From NCBI RefSeq assembly GCF_016907715.1, contig NZ_JAFBCM010000001.1, positions 2,790,001 through 2,854,000 of the forward strand: DNA of 64,000 nt. The letters are read 5' to 3'. Source of the stretch: Tenggerimyces flavus. GTDB taxonomy: Bacteria; Actinomycetota; Actinomycetes; Propionibacteriales; Actinopolymorphaceae. Every line of letters begins with the position of its first letter. Positions within the stretch are counted from its first letter, which is position 1. Made by a program: the position numbers and the translations under genes. Under the pieces are notes generated by a model. It was not told the origin of the DNA, made no database searches, and was given only the letters and a program-made list of their open reading frames with translations. Positions 52,160 through 60,585 of this stretch are shown here, piece after piece.

Positions 52160-53575
52160 ATGCGCAGCCTCGCGTTCGCCCTTGCTGCCGGCCTCGTTCT
52201 CGCTGGCCTGCACGCAACGACCGCCCACGCCGCGGACCCGCCGGCGGCCGCCCGCCAGGAGTGGTCGATCCGCGCGGTGGCGAACAGCCGGTACGTCACG
52301 ACCGAGATCAGCAAGGTCGGGGCCGACGCCAGCATGCTCCGGGCGCGCGGTGCCAATGCCGGTGCCTGGGAGCGCTACACGCTGCACAACGCCAACGACA
52401 GCGACGGCAGCACGTTCAGCATCAAGTCGCTCGCGAACGGCAAGTTCGTCACGGTGGAGGCGAACTATCCCGGCGCGTACCAAGGGCTCCTGCGTGCGAG
52501 GTCGGACAGCGTCGGCGCCTGGGAACGCTTCCGCCTCGAGGACGGCGGCGACAGCGACCCGACCACGGTGGCGATCTGGTCGTTCGGCGCCGCGAGGTAC
52601 GTCACCACCGAGGTCAACGCAGCCGGCGAGGACGCCGGCATGCTGCGCGCCCGCTCGACCACCGTCGGCGGTTGGGAACGGTTCGTCCTCACCGACCTCA
52701 CCGCGCCGCCGCCTCCCACCACGGACCAACCCACGCCATCGGCCGGCACCGTCTCGGTGATGTCGTGGAACGTCTGCGCGGCCAACAACGCCGCCTGCGA
52801 CTTCTTCCACACCCCGGGCGGGCCGATGGCGAGCGCGGTGGCGACGCAGGCCACCAGCGCGGGCTTCGCCGCCGACGCCGTCCTGCTCCAGGAGGTCTGC
52901 GAGACGCACGCGCCGCTGGTGGAGCAGGAGCTCGAACGGCGCAGCGGAAGGGCCTGGTCGGTGCGGTTCGCGCCGTCGTACGAACGGCTCCCCAACCTCA
53001 CTCCCGTCGTGCTCGTGCAGAAGGCCTGCCAGCGCGACACCGCCGGCGCTGCTCGAGGCTCGTTCGGCATCGCGTTGGCAGTGCCCGCCGAGAACGCCTG
53101 GTACCACTGGTATCCGCTGCCCTCGCCGCCCGCGACCGTCGCCAGCCCGCAGGAGCAGCGCGTCGCGGTGTGCGCGACGGTCGAGTCGAGAAAGCTGCAC
53201 GTCTGCGCCGCGCACTTCAGCGCGGGGCATCCGACCTTGCCGCCGGCTGACGACTTCCGCCCCGAGCAGGCCCAGGCCTTGCTGCAACGCGTCGCGAAGT
53301 CCGGCTACACGTCGATCTTCGGCGGGGATCTCAACCTGTCACCGCCGGACGATGCCGAGGGCGACGAGCCGAAGAGCGCGCTGGTGCCCTTGTACGCCGC
53401 GTACGAGGAGTGCGACCAGTCGGCGCACGGAGGCGCCCGCGACGGGAGGCCGACGTTCGGCAGCCTGAAGCTCGACTACGTCTTCGGTCCGCCGAGCGCG
53501 ACGTTCGCCTGCCGGGTGGGTGCGACCGGGCAGTCCGATCACGAGCCGATCTTCGCCACCGTCTCGATTCCGTAG
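52160..53575 (+). CDS. secreted beta-trefoil + endonuclease/exonuclease/phosphatase protein
   Basis: 471 aa. The signal peptide ends at TTAHA-AD (about residue 24). Residues 30-180 hold three internal repeats of about 48 residues, each with RYVTTE or KFVTVE, then (S/G)MLRAR or LLRAR, then (A/G)WERF; this looks like a fascin/actin-crosslinking-like beta-trefoil, possibly a carbohydrate- or surface-binding module. A Pro/Thr linker leads to the EEP domain (about 195-471): VMSWNVCAANN, LLQEVCE, AAHFSAG, GGDLNLS and SDHEPIF are the metal and catalytic motifs. It could be a secreted nuclease or phosphodiesterase. Multiple cysteines fit an extracellular protein. Its 3' end is overlapped by the convergent GT87-like gene. 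Confidence 0.85.
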   Translation: MRSLAFALAAGLVLAGLHATTAHAADPPAAARQEWSIRAVANSRYVTTEISKVGADASMLRARGANAGAWERYTLHNANDSDGSTFSIKSLANGKFVTVEANYPGAYQGLLRARSDSVGAWERFRLEDGGDSDPTTVAIWSFGAARYVTTEVNAAGEDAGMLRARSTTVGGWERFVLTDLTAPPPPTTDQPTPSAGTVSVMSWNVCAANNAACDFFHTPGGPMASAVATQATSAGFAADAVLLQEVCETHAPLVEQELERRSGRAWSVRFAPSYERLPNLTPVVLVQKACQRDTAGAARGSFGIALAVPAENAWYHWYPLPSPPATVASPQEQRVAVCATVESRKLHVCAAHFSAGHPTLPPADDFRPEQAQALLQRVAKSGYTSIFGGDLNLSPPDDAEGDEPKSALVPLYAAYEECDQSAHGGARDGRPTFGSLKLDYVFGPPSATFACRVGATGQSDHEPIFATVSIP

Positions 53576-54709
53576 CGGCCCACAGCCCCGCGCGAGGAGG
53601 GCCATGGCCGTCAGCGCGAGGACGAGGTAGGCGTTGCCCACGACCTGCTCGGCGAGCGACCACGTCAGCTCCTGGTCGGCGCCGTGCGGTGGCCACCAGA
53701 TCGGGGCCAGGACGAACAGGCCGAACCAGGTCGCCGCCACCGGGATCGGATGGCGCCGGCCGACGGCGGTGCCGGAGACCAGCGCGACGCCGAGCGGGAC
53801 CGCCCACACCCAGTGGTGGCTCCAGGAGACCGGCGAGCAGAGCAACGCCATCGTGCCGCAGACGGACACGCTGGCGAGCCGGTCGCCGCGCGACCAGAGT
53901 GCGCGCGCGAGCCACAAGGCGCCGACGACAGTCACGACGACCAGGACCAGCCACAGCCGCCCACCACCAGCCGTGTCCCCGCTGAGGCGGATGAGCAGGC
54001 CGTTCCACGACTGGTTGCTGGCGTACGCGAGCGCGCCGATCCGACCGGTGTCGGGGAGCAGTTCGGTCCAGTACTGCCAGGCGGTCCGCGGCGCGACGAC
54101 GAAGCCGATCACCACGGTGCCGGCGAACGCCGCGATGGCGTGGGCCAACGCTCGCCACTGGCGGGTGACCAGCAGCAGGGCGAAGAAGACGAGCGGCGTG
54201 AGCTTGATCCCCGCGGCGATCCCGACCCAGATTCCGCGCGCGGGATGGTTCGCCCGCACGAGGTCGTAGACGATGACCGCGCAGAGGATCAGGTTGATCT
54301 GCCCGTACGAAACGGTCTCCCGGACCGGCTCGATCAGCAGGGATCCCGCGACGACGGCGACGAGGATCGCCGGATGCAGGCGGCCGGCGACGAGCTTGGC
54401 AAGGCCGACGCGCCACAGCGTCCACAGCGCGACCACCGACGCGGCGATTGAGGTCACGTACGCCAGCGGCCAGGGCAGCAACGCCGACGGGACGAAGACC
54501 AGCCCGGCGAACGGTGGATACGTGAACGGCAGCGGGCTCTTCGGCAGGCGAGCGGTGTAGAGGGTCGACGGATCGGTCAGCATCGCCGAGCCGCCGATTC
54601 GATAGACCTTGAGGTCGAAGCCGAAGTGCCTCCAGAGGAACGGCAACGCGATGGCGACCACCGCGCAGACGCCGGCCGCCACCCACCACTTCTTCCGCGA
54701 GCTGAGCAC
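53339..54709 (-). CDS. GT87-like integral membrane glycosyltransferase
   Basis: 456 aa from the GTG at 54709 (GGGGGT upstream). An ATG at 54778 would add 23 residues across an inverted repeat. About 10 TM helices are seen. The first luminal loop has FGFDLKVYRIGG, the aspartate-bearing motif of polyprenyl-phosphate mannose-dependent GT87/DUF2029 enzymes, then PFTYPPFAGLVF and SYGQINLILCAVI. It probably adds mannose to a lipid glycan outside the membrane. After the last helix (about residue 375) the frame runs on for about 80 polar residues antisense to the EEP gene and stops at 53339, an unusually long convergent overlap of 237 bp. Confidence 0.85.
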   Translation of the reverse strand: MLSSRKKWWVAAGVCAVVAIALPFLWRHFGFDLKVYRIGGSAMLTDPSTLYTARLPKSPLPFTYPPFAGLVFVPSALLPWPLAYVTSIAASVVALWTLWRVGLAKLVAGRLHPAILVAVVAGSLLIEPVRETVSYGQINLILCAVIVYDLVRANHPARGIWVGIAAGIKLTPLVFFALLLVTRQWRALAHAIAAFAGTVVIGFVVAPRTAWQYWTELLPDTGRIGALAYASNQSWNGLLIRLSGDTAGGGRLWLVLVVVTVVGALWLARALWSRGDRLASVSVCGTMALLCSPVSWSHHWVWAVPLGVALVSGTAVGRRHPIPVAATWFGLFVLAPIWWPPHGADQELTWSLAEQVVGNAYLVLALTAMALLARGCGPLRNRDGGEDRLVIGLPGRTHPAGERRARRTEDVVELQAAERRPPVAGASVRRLVALLVRGVQGHQRALRLVALGIVRR

Positions 54710-54734
54710 GGGACCCCCGCCGATGGTCGTCGCT

Positions 54735-54767
54735 CCTAAGGACGGCGCGGTACTACGCCGTCCTAGG
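54735..54767. repeat. inverted repeat upstream of the GT87-like gene
   Basis: CCTAAGGACGGCG / CGCCGTCCTAGG (one unpaired A) with an 8-nt loop, 26 bp before the preferred GTG. It could be an operator or an mRNA leader hairpin. Confidence 0.55.
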
Positions 54768-54814
54768 TACTGACGCATGCGGACTACCGAAAGTTGCGCA
54801 AGGGAGCTGTCAGG

Positions 54815-55126
54815 TCAGGCGGGGTCGACCCGCCAGAGCCACTTCGCCTCGAGCTCGGCCGGCATGTCGACGCCGCAGGCGCGGGCGAGCAGCAGCGTGT
54901 GGGCGAGGACGTCGGCGAGCTCCGCGCGGAACGCCGCCTCCAGCTCCTCCGGCGACCGCCCGTTCGCGCGCGCCTGGCCGGTGCGCTTGAGGTACGCCTG
55001 GGTCAGCTCGCCGACCTCTTCCTGCAGCTTGAGCAGGTACCAGGTCTCGGTCCGTTCGAACCCGTGCGACTCGGCGTACGCCGAACTCACCGCCTCCACC
55101 CGGCGGGAGAGATCGTCCAGCTCCAC
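54815..55126 (-). CDS. MazG-like nucleotide pyrophosphohydrolase-domain protein
   Basis: 103 aa. The four-helix MazG pattern is visible: LLKLQEEVGELTQAYLK (E-E-x-x-E) and, two helices later, FRAELADVLAHTLLLA (E-x-x-D). These carboxylates bind Mg and cut NTPs to NMP + PPi. One domain only, as in MazG-like housecleaning enzymes. The start is a GTG 8 bp after the O-methyltransferase stop, so it is the second gene of that operon. Substrate could be damaged nucleotides. The exact preference is unknown. Confidence 0.8.
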   Translation of the reverse strand: MELDDLSRRVEAVSSAYAESHGFERTETWYLLKLQEEVGELTQAYLKRTGQARANGRSPEELEAAFRAELADVLAHTLLLARACGVDMPAELEAKWLWRVDPA

Positions 55127-55134
55127 GTGAGTGG

Positions 55135-55788
55135 CTAGATTTTCTTGACTGCGCAGAGCAGGCCGTCGCCGACCGGGAGCAGCAGCGGGATCACGCGCTC
55201 GTCCTCGAGCAGGGTCTTGTTCAGCTCGCGGATCGTCACCGTCGACGGGTCCCGCTGCGCGGGATCGGCGACGCGGTCGTGCCAGAGCGTGTTGTCGATC
55301 GCCACCACGCCGCCCGGGCGCAGCAGGCGGAGCGCCTCGGCGAAGTACTCCGGGTACTCCTTCTTGTCCCCGTCGCAGAACACCAGGTCGTACCCGCCGT
55401 CGGTGAGCCGCGGCAGCACGTCCAGCGCGCGGCCGGTGATCAGCCGGGTGCGCTGCGGCGGGATCCCGGCGTCGGCGAACGTCTCCCGCGCGAGCCGCTG
55501 GTGCTCGGCCTCGACGTCGACCGAGGTGAGCGTGCCGGACGGCACCATCCCGCGGATCAGCCAGACGCCGGAAACGCCGCAGCCCGTGCCGACCTCGACG
55601 ACCGACTTGGCCTGGAGCAACGTGGCGAGGAAGCGCAGTGTGGCGCCGCCACCTGGGCCGATGGGCGGCGCACCGACCTCCGCACCCCGTGCGCGGGCGG
55701 CCGTGAGGACCTCGTCCTCGGCGACATAACTCTCGGCGTACGCCAGGCTCGCGGCGTTCAGCGGCGTGCTGATGGCTGCCTCCCTCAA
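55135..55788 (-). CDS. class I SAM-dependent O-methyltransferase
   Basis: 217 aa, of the caffeoyl-CoA/catechol O-methyltransferase-like family (Rv1220c position, beside sigE). The SAM site is VVEVGTGCGVSGVWLI (about residues 64-79), with the acidic residue in LTSVDVEAEHQRLA, and metal-site DGDKKEYPEYF. The C terminus is LLPVGDGLLCAVKKI. It methylates a hydroxyl group of an unknown small molecule. The start is uncertain. The only standard codon at the right place is a TTG (55788), yet GAGGGAGG lies 5 nt before an ATC (55773), so an ATC start is possible. Confidence 0.88.
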   Translation of the reverse strand: MREAAISTPLNAASLAYAESYVAEDEVLTAARARGAEVGAPPIGPGGGATLRFLATLLQAKSVVEVGTGCGVSGVWLIRGMVPSGTLTSVDVEAEHQRLARETFADAGIPPQRTRLITGRALDVLPRLTDGGYDLVFCDGDKKEYPEYFAEALRLLRPGGVVAIDNTLWHDRVADPAQRDPSTVTIRELNKTLLEDERVIPLLLPVGDGLLCAVKKI

Positions 55789-55978
55789 GTCGTCGCCTAC
55801 GTTCCGTGACGGAAGCCTAGTCGCGGTCGACTCGTCGAAGCAGCGAAGGCGGCGTGTCGCGGCCTGAATTGGCTAGCCGTAGCGAAACTGAGCGAGTCGA
55901 GCCGCGACCAAAGATGGCTAGCGGCGCAGGCCAGGAGTGGTGGGAGCAACCCTGGATCAGACCTCAGACGGACGACCC

Positions 55979-55996
55979 CTCAGGGAAAACCCTGAG
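55979..55996. repeat. short perfect hairpin upstream of sigE
   Basis: CTCAGGG-AAAA-CCCTGAG. It lies between the divergent O-methyltransferase and sigE genes, 26 bp before the ECF promoter. The rest of the 337-bp gap shows only a repeated GGCTAGC. Confidence 0.5.
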
Positions 55997-56022
55997 TCTA
56001 AGAAGAGCCTAAATCCGGGCCC

Positions 56023-56049
56023 GGAACCGATCCAGTTGGGCCGACCGTT
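56023..56049 (+). promoter_or_regulatory. ECF-type promoter of sigE
   Basis: GGAACC (56023-56028), 17 nt, CGTT (56046-56049). This is the known -35/-10 pattern of actinobacterial SigE/SigH-class sigma factors, so sigE probably activates itself. Transcription would start about 75 nt before the first possible start codon. Confidence 0.7.
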
Positions 56050-56125
56050 GGGGATGATGTGAGCATCCGCCGCACCGGCGGGTGCCGACGGTACTCCCTA
56101 CACCGGCGGCAGGTGGTGAGCAGTT

Positions 56126-56824
56126 GTGGGCATGGCAAGCATGACCGCGACTCTCACGTGGAGAGGGGGAGCCGCTCCGGTGATCGATCAACCGAGAGAC
56201 ACGGCCACCGCGTCGCCAGTCGAACTGACCGAAGAAGAGGTCTGGACGCCGCCGTCGTGGGAAGAGATCGTCCGTACGCACTCAACCCGCGTCTACCGGC
56301 TGGCATACCGGTTGACCGGTAACAAGCACGATGCCGAGGACCTCACGCAGGAGGTCTTCGTTCGCGTCTTCCGTTCGCTGAACACCTACACGCCCGGCAC
56401 ATTCCAGGGCTGGCTGCACCGCATCACGACCAACCTGTTCCTCGACCAGGCACGCCGCAAGCAGCGCATCCGCTTCGACGCCCTGCCCGAGGACGCGTCC
56501 GAACGCCTGGCCGGCTCCGAGCCGAGCCCGGACCAGTCGTACGACGACCGGCATCTCGACGCCGACATCCAGGCGGCGCTCGACGGGCTGGTCCCGGAGT
56601 TCCGCGCGGCTGTCGTCCTCTGCGACATCGAAGGACTGTCGTATGAGGAGATCGCCGCTACGCTCGGCGTGAAGCTGGGAACCGTCCGGAGCCGGATCCA
56701 CCGTGGCCGCGCGCACCTGCGCGCCGCGCTGGCGCACCGGATGCCCGAGCGGGCCGGCGCCGAGTCGGACGCCATCGAGCAGGAGACCGAGCGAGTCGGC
56801 ACCGGAGGAGGCAGTACGTCGTGA
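56126..56824 (+). CDS. sigE: ECF sigma factor SigE
   Basis: Up to 232 aa. Region 2 ([31 protein letters not shown] ... [19 protein letters not shown], about 55-115) and region 4 ([32 protein letters not shown] ... [12 protein letters not shown], about 155-205) are complete. It directs RNA polymerase to cell-envelope stress promoters. Possible starts are GTG 56126, ATG 56132, ATG 56141 and GTG 56180. The last has the best ribosome-binding site (AGGGGG). Several start sites are also known for mycobacterial sigE. Its stop overlaps the anti-sigma gene (GTGA), and the order sigE-rseA-htrA is as in mycobacteria. Confidence 0.95.
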   Translation: MGMASMTATLTWRGGAAPVIDQPRDTATASPVELTEEEVWTPPSWEEIVRTHSTRVYRLAYRLTGNKHDAEDLTQEVFVRVFRSLNTYTPGTFQGWLHRITTNLFLDQARRKQRIRFDALPEDASERLAGSEPSPDQSYDDRHLDADIQAALDGLVPEFRAAVVLCDIEGLSYEEIAATLGVKLGTVRSRIHRGRAHLRAALAHRMPERAGAESDAIEQETERVGTGGGSTS

Positions 56825-57414
56825 GCCATGACACACCCTGGCTCTCGTCCCTCGCCGACGGCGAGCTCGACCACGAGTCGCGGGACCAGCTGTTGGCCCA
56901 CCTCGCGCACTGCGACGAGTGCCGCGAGGCCGTGGAGGCCAACCGCCAGGTCAAGGCCGCGGTCAGCTCACTGCCGGATCCCGTTCCCTCCGAGTCCTTC
57001 GTCGCCGGGCTGCTGAAGCTCGGCGACCCCCAAGACGATTCACAGCCGCCTCAGCCACCGCCGCCGGTCGCGCCTCGGCGCCGGCTGCGTGGCCTCACCC
57101 GCCCGCGTACGGGTCCGTTCACCGGCCGTCCGGGCAACCTCGCCGCAAGCACCGGGCCGGGCCGCGCGAGCCGTCTCGGCCGGCCACTCCGCGTCGGAGT
57201 GGCCGGTGTCGTCTCCCTGGCCGGGATGGCGTTCGTCGTCGCGTTCGCCGCCGGCGGCGAGACGAACCAGCCGTCCCAGGTCTCGGTCGTCCCGCCCGTC
57301 GAGCAGTTCTCCGTCGAGCATGCCGGCACTGTGGCCAACCAGCCTCTGGGCGACGCCGGCGCGATCACCGCGTCCTTCGACCGAGGAGTCCTGACCGGCG
57401 TCGTCGGACGGTGA
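56821..57414 (+). CDS. rseA: zinc-type anti-sigma factor RseA
   Basis: 197 aa. The cytosolic anti-sigma domain has the ZAS motif H27-x3-C31-x2-C34 ([10 protein letters not shown]), which binds zinc and holds SigE. A Pro-rich linker (about 60-105), a basic stretch, one TM helix (about 122-143, [20 protein letters not shown]) and an external tail follow. M. tuberculosis RseA lacks such a clear TM tail, so this form resembles membrane-bound anti-sigmas that pair with an RseB-type partner. That fits the next gene. It is coupled to sigE by a 4-nt overlap. Confidence 0.92.
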   Translation: MSHDTPWLSSLADGELDHESRDQLLAHLAHCDECREAVEANRQVKAAVSSLPDPVPSESFVAGLLKLGDPQDDSQPPQPPPPVAPRRRLRGLTRPRTGPFTGRPGNLAASTGPGRASRLGRPLRVGVAGVVSLAGMAFVVAFAAGGETNQPSQVSVVPPVEQFSVEHAGTVANQPLGDAGAITASFDRGVLTGVVGR

Positions 57415-57421
57415 CGGCCTC

Positions 57422-58537
57422 GTGTCCTCCTCGCACCTTCGTACCTCTTCCGCCCTGCGACTGTTGGCGCTCGTCGTCGTCGCGGGGCTGATGCTGAGCA
57501 GCGGGCTCTCCTCGACCGCCACCGCGGGGCCGCGTACGGACCAGCCGCCGGCGCCCGATGGCGCCGATGAGCCGGACGCGCTGGAACTGCTGGCGCAGGC
57601 GACGGCCGCCGAACGTACCGTCGCCTACCTCGGCACCCAGTTCGTCTCGGTCTGGCGCGGCTCGGCCAGCAGCTCCGAGCTCGTCGACCTTACCAACCTC
57701 CCGGGCCAGGGCACGGTCGTGCGCGTCCGCGGCGGCGACTCCACCGGCGCGGCCGACCAGGCGCGCTTCGTCGCTGCCCGGTCCGGTACGGACGTGGGCC
57801 GGCTCGCCACCGCCGACGGCGAGACGTCGACGCTGGCCGACCGCTACGCGGTCACGGTCGCCGGCGCCGCCAAGTCCGCCGGCCGCCCGGCCACGATCGT
57901 CGAGGCGCACTCCGGCTCCGGCGCGATCGCGGCCCGGTTCTGGATCGACGACGAGACCGGCCTGCTGCTGCGCCGCGAGCTCTACGCGTCGGACGGCTCG
58001 CTCGAACGTGCCAGCGGTTTCATCGACCTGTCCATCGACCCCGACGTGTTCGTCTCGCACCTGCCGCCGATGCTCGAGCAGGCGGAGGGGCTGAAGGTCT
58101 CGCCCGCCGCGTACACCTCGCTGACCGAGGCCGGCTGGACGTGCTGCGCGCCGGAGGTCGCGGGCGCGCTGCGGCTGACCGACGTACGCCGTTCCACCGA
58201 CGGCACGTCGCTGCACCTGGCGTACTCCGACGGCCTCACCACCGCCTCGGTCTTCGAGCAGCGGGGCCGGCTCGACGCCTCGTCGCTGGAGGGTTTCAGC
58301 GAGGTCGGAACAGGTAACGCTCGTCACTACGTTCGCTATGGGCTGTCGTCGTACGCGGTCTGGGCGAGCGGCGAGACGGTGTACACGGCGGTCAGCGACA
58401 CCCCGCGGGGACTCGACGCGCTGCTGGCGACGTTCCCGCACCACGGGACCGACTCCGGAGCGTCCGACAACGGACTCGGACAGCGACTGGACCGGGGCAT
58501 GACGCGGATGGTCTCCTGGTTGAACCCGTTCGACTGA
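57422..58537 (+). CDS. MucB/RseB-like exported sigma-E regulator
   Basis: 371 aa from a GTG. An N-terminal signal or anchor helix (about 12-30) is present. The mature part begins LLAQATAAERTVAYLGTQFV, in the style of the MucB/RseB N-terminal domain (a lipoprotein-carrier-like fold), and continues DETGLLLRRELYASDGSLER, where the family has D-x-x-T/S-G-L-L-L-R. The C-terminal half (about 215-350) is a second beta domain. RseB proteins bind the anti-sigma tail outside the membrane and sense stray lipid or lipoprotein. It lies 7 bp after rseA and before htrA, in the right place for that role. Confidence 0.8.
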   Translation: MSSSHLRTSSALRLLALVVVAGLMLSSGLSSTATAGPRTDQPPAPDGADEPDALELLAQATAAERTVAYLGTQFVSVWRGSASSSELVDLTNLPGQGTVVRVRGGDSTGAADQARFVAARSGTDVGRLATADGETSTLADRYAVTVAGAAKSAGRPATIVEAHSGSGAIAARFWIDDETGLLLRRELYASDGSLERASGFIDLSIDPDVFVSHLPPMLEQAEGLKVSPAAYTSLTEAGWTCCAPEVAGALRLTDVRRSTDGTSLHLAYSDGLTTASVFEQRGRLDASSLEGFSEVGTGNARHYVRYGLSSYAVWASGETVYTAVSDTPRGLDALLATFPHHGTDSGASDNGLGQRLDRGMTRMVSWLNPFD

Positions 58538-58622
58538 ACCGGATCCGTTCGGAGCGGTCGTCCGCGGGGGAACATGGGTAACGTGGATTACCCGTACGGG
58601 GTGCACGAGGGAGAGGGCCCGG

Positions 58623-60041
58623 ATGTCCGAGCCACAGGAGGGGCGTCACCAACGCCCTGATGACGAGCCGACGACGGCCTTACCCGGCCCGCCGCCGGCT
58701 CCTTCGCCCAGCCCTTACGGTGGCCAGCTCTACGGCTCGCCCTTCGCTCCGCCTGGCGGGCAGCCCCTGCCGCCACCTTCGCCGTCGATGCCGCCGCCCA
58801 GCTGGCGGCCTCCTGGCTATCCCGTCGGCCGGCCGGACTTCGAGCCCCCGCCCGCGTGGGCGCGGCCCTCGCCGTCGATGCCGGCTCCGTCGACGGCGCC
58901 GTTCGGCATGACGTCGTTCGACCGGCCGGCTGCCCCTGTCTCGACCGGTCCGCGTCGTGGGACCTTGGTGGTCGTCGCGATCGTGATCGCGCTCGTCGCC
59001 GGCGCGATCGGGGCGGTGGCGGGAACGTACGGCACGCTGCGCTTCGCCGACCCGGTCGCCGGCGAGCCGGCGCCGCCGATCAACGACAACCTGGGCGACA
59101 AGGAGAAGGCGTTCCCGAAGCCGGAGAACGTCGCGACCGTCGCCGAGGCGATGCTGCAGAGCGTCGTCCAGATCAAGGTGTCGTCGAAGGCCGGGAAGGC
59201 GACCGGCTCGGGCTTCGTGATCCGAGACGACGGCCACATCGTCACCAACAACCACGTGATCGCGATGGCCGCGACCGACGGCTCGATCACGGTCGGCTTC
59301 GACAACGGCGAGGAAGCGCCGGCGAAGATCGTCGGGCGGAGTCCGTCGTACGACCTCGCGGTGATCCGCGTGACCGGGGTCGACAACCTGCATCCGGTCG
59401 CGCTGGGCGACTCCGACGGCGTGATCGTCGGGGAGCCGGTGGTGGCGATCGGCTCGCCGCTCGGGCTGGCGGGGACGGTGACCAGCGGGATCGTGAGCGC
59501 GCGGAACCGGCCGGTGACGGCGGGCGGTGAGGGCGAGAACTCGTTCATCAACGCGCTGCAGACCGACGCGGCGATCAACCCGGGCAACTCCGGCGGGCCG
59601 CTGGTCAACCTGCGCGCGGAGGTGATCGGGGTGAACTCCGCGATCGCCACGCTGGGGCAGGACCCCGGGGCCGAGGAGGAGCAGGCGCAGGGCAACATCG
59701 GGCTCGGCTTCGCGATCCCGATCAACCAGGCGCGGCGGACGGCCGACCAGATCATCAAGAACGGGTACGCGGTCTATCCGGTGATGGGCGCGACGGTGGA
59801 CGTGCGCTTCGACGGGCCTGGCGCGCGGGTGGTCGAGGTGACGCCGGGGTCGGCGGCGGCTGAAGCTGGGCTGCGGACCGGGGACATCGTGACGGTGATC
59901 GACGGGCACAAGGTGACCGGGGCGGACGATCTGATCGTGCAGATCCGGAGCCATGTGCCGGGGCAGCGGGTTTCCCTGACGTACAAGCGTTCCGGCAAGG
60001 AAGACCGGGTGACCGTGACGTTGGGCGAGCAGCGCGGCTGA
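58623..60041 (+). CDS. htrA: HtrA/DegP-type serine protease
   Basis: 472 aa. The cytosolic N-terminal 115 residues are Pro-rich and probably unstructured. One TM helix (about 118-140) is followed by a trypsin-like domain with triad His211 (TNNHVI), Asp244 (YDLAVIRV) and Ser323 (GNSGGPL), then one PDZ domain (about 385-465, VEVTPGSAAAEAGLRTGDIV). It degrades or refolds damaged proteins outside the membrane and is part of the SigE regulon in relatives (Rv1223). GGGAGAGGG precedes the ATG. It is the fourth gene of the sigE cluster after an 85-bp gap. Confidence 0.95.
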   Translation: MSEPQEGRHQRPDDEPTTALPGPPPAPSPSPYGGQLYGSPFAPPGGQPLPPPSPSMPPPSWRPPGYPVGRPDFEPPPAWARPSPSMPAPSTAPFGMTSFDRPAAPVSTGPRRGTLVVVAIVIALVAGAIGAVAGTYGTLRFADPVAGEPAPPINDNLGDKEKAFPKPENVATVAEAMLQSVVQIKVSSKAGKATGSGFVIRDDGHIVTNNHVIAMAATDGSITVGFDNGEEAPAKIVGRSPSYDLAVIRVTGVDNLHPVALGDSDGVIVGEPVVAIGSPLGLAGTVTSGIVSARNRPVTAGGEGENSFINALQTDAAINPGNSGGPLVNLRAEVIGVNSAIATLGQDPGAEEEQAQGNIGLGFAIPINQARRTADQIIKNGYAVYPVMGATVDVRFDGPGARVVEVTPGSAAAEAGLRTGDIVTVIDGHKVTGADDLIVQIRSHVPGQRVSLTYKRSGKEDRVTVTLGEQRG

Positions 60042-60054
60042 GGCCCTGCTTGGG

Positions 60055-60543
60055 TCAGGTCGCTTCGGGGTCGAAGGGGACGCGGCCGTTGAGCGGGCGG
60101 GTCTTGGTGCGGGTCGTGCTGGCGGCCGCGGCCTCGGTCTCGCTGGCAGCGTCCGCGGTGAGATCGGCGGCGGTGTCGTCGGTCACGACCGCAGAGTCGA
60201 GCTCGTCGGTGTGGCCGTTCTTCCCGTTCGTCGACGCGGTGTCGTCGTCGCGGAACGCGTCGCGGATGTCCAGGTCCTTGTCGAAGCGCAGGTCGTCCTC
60301 GTCGAGGTCGTTCAGCAGCCGCTTCTTGACGAACGTCCGCGGGTTGAGGTCGTTGATGTCGAAGTCCTCGAACTCCGGGCCGAGCTCCTTGGTCAGCTCG
60401 CGTCGGGCGTTCTGGGCCATCGCGCGTACGGTCCGGATGCCCCGCGCCGCCTGGCGGGCGATGTCGGGCAGGCGGTCGGGACCGAAGATGAACAGCGCGG
60501 CGACTGCCAGCACCAAAAACTCAGGGATCCCGATGTCGAACAC
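60055..60543 (-). CDS. tatB: twin-arginine translocase subunit TatB
   Basis: 162 aa. The N-terminal TM helix with the family signature (FDIGIPEFLVLAVAALFIFG, then PDRLPDIARQ) is followed by an amphipathic helix (AARGIRTVRAMAQNAR) and a long acidic, Ala/Thr-rich tail. The glutamate at position 8 of the membrane helix fits TatB. It forms the signal-peptide-receptor complex with TatC. Here the gene is convergent with htrA. In mycobacteria (Rv1224) it runs in the same direction as htrA, so an inversion or re-orientation has occurred. Confidence 0.93.
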   Translation of the reverse strand: MFDIGIPEFLVLAVAALFIFGPDRLPDIARQAARGIRTVRAMAQNARRELTKELGPEFEDFDINDLNPRTFVKKRLLNDLDEDDLRFDKDLDIRDAFRDDDTASTNGKNGHTDELDSAVVTDDTAADLTADAASETEAAAASTTRTKTRPLNGRVPFDPEAT

Positions 60544-60585
60544 GCGCTAAGGGTAACTCGGATAGCACACCTGTGCCTGGCGCAC

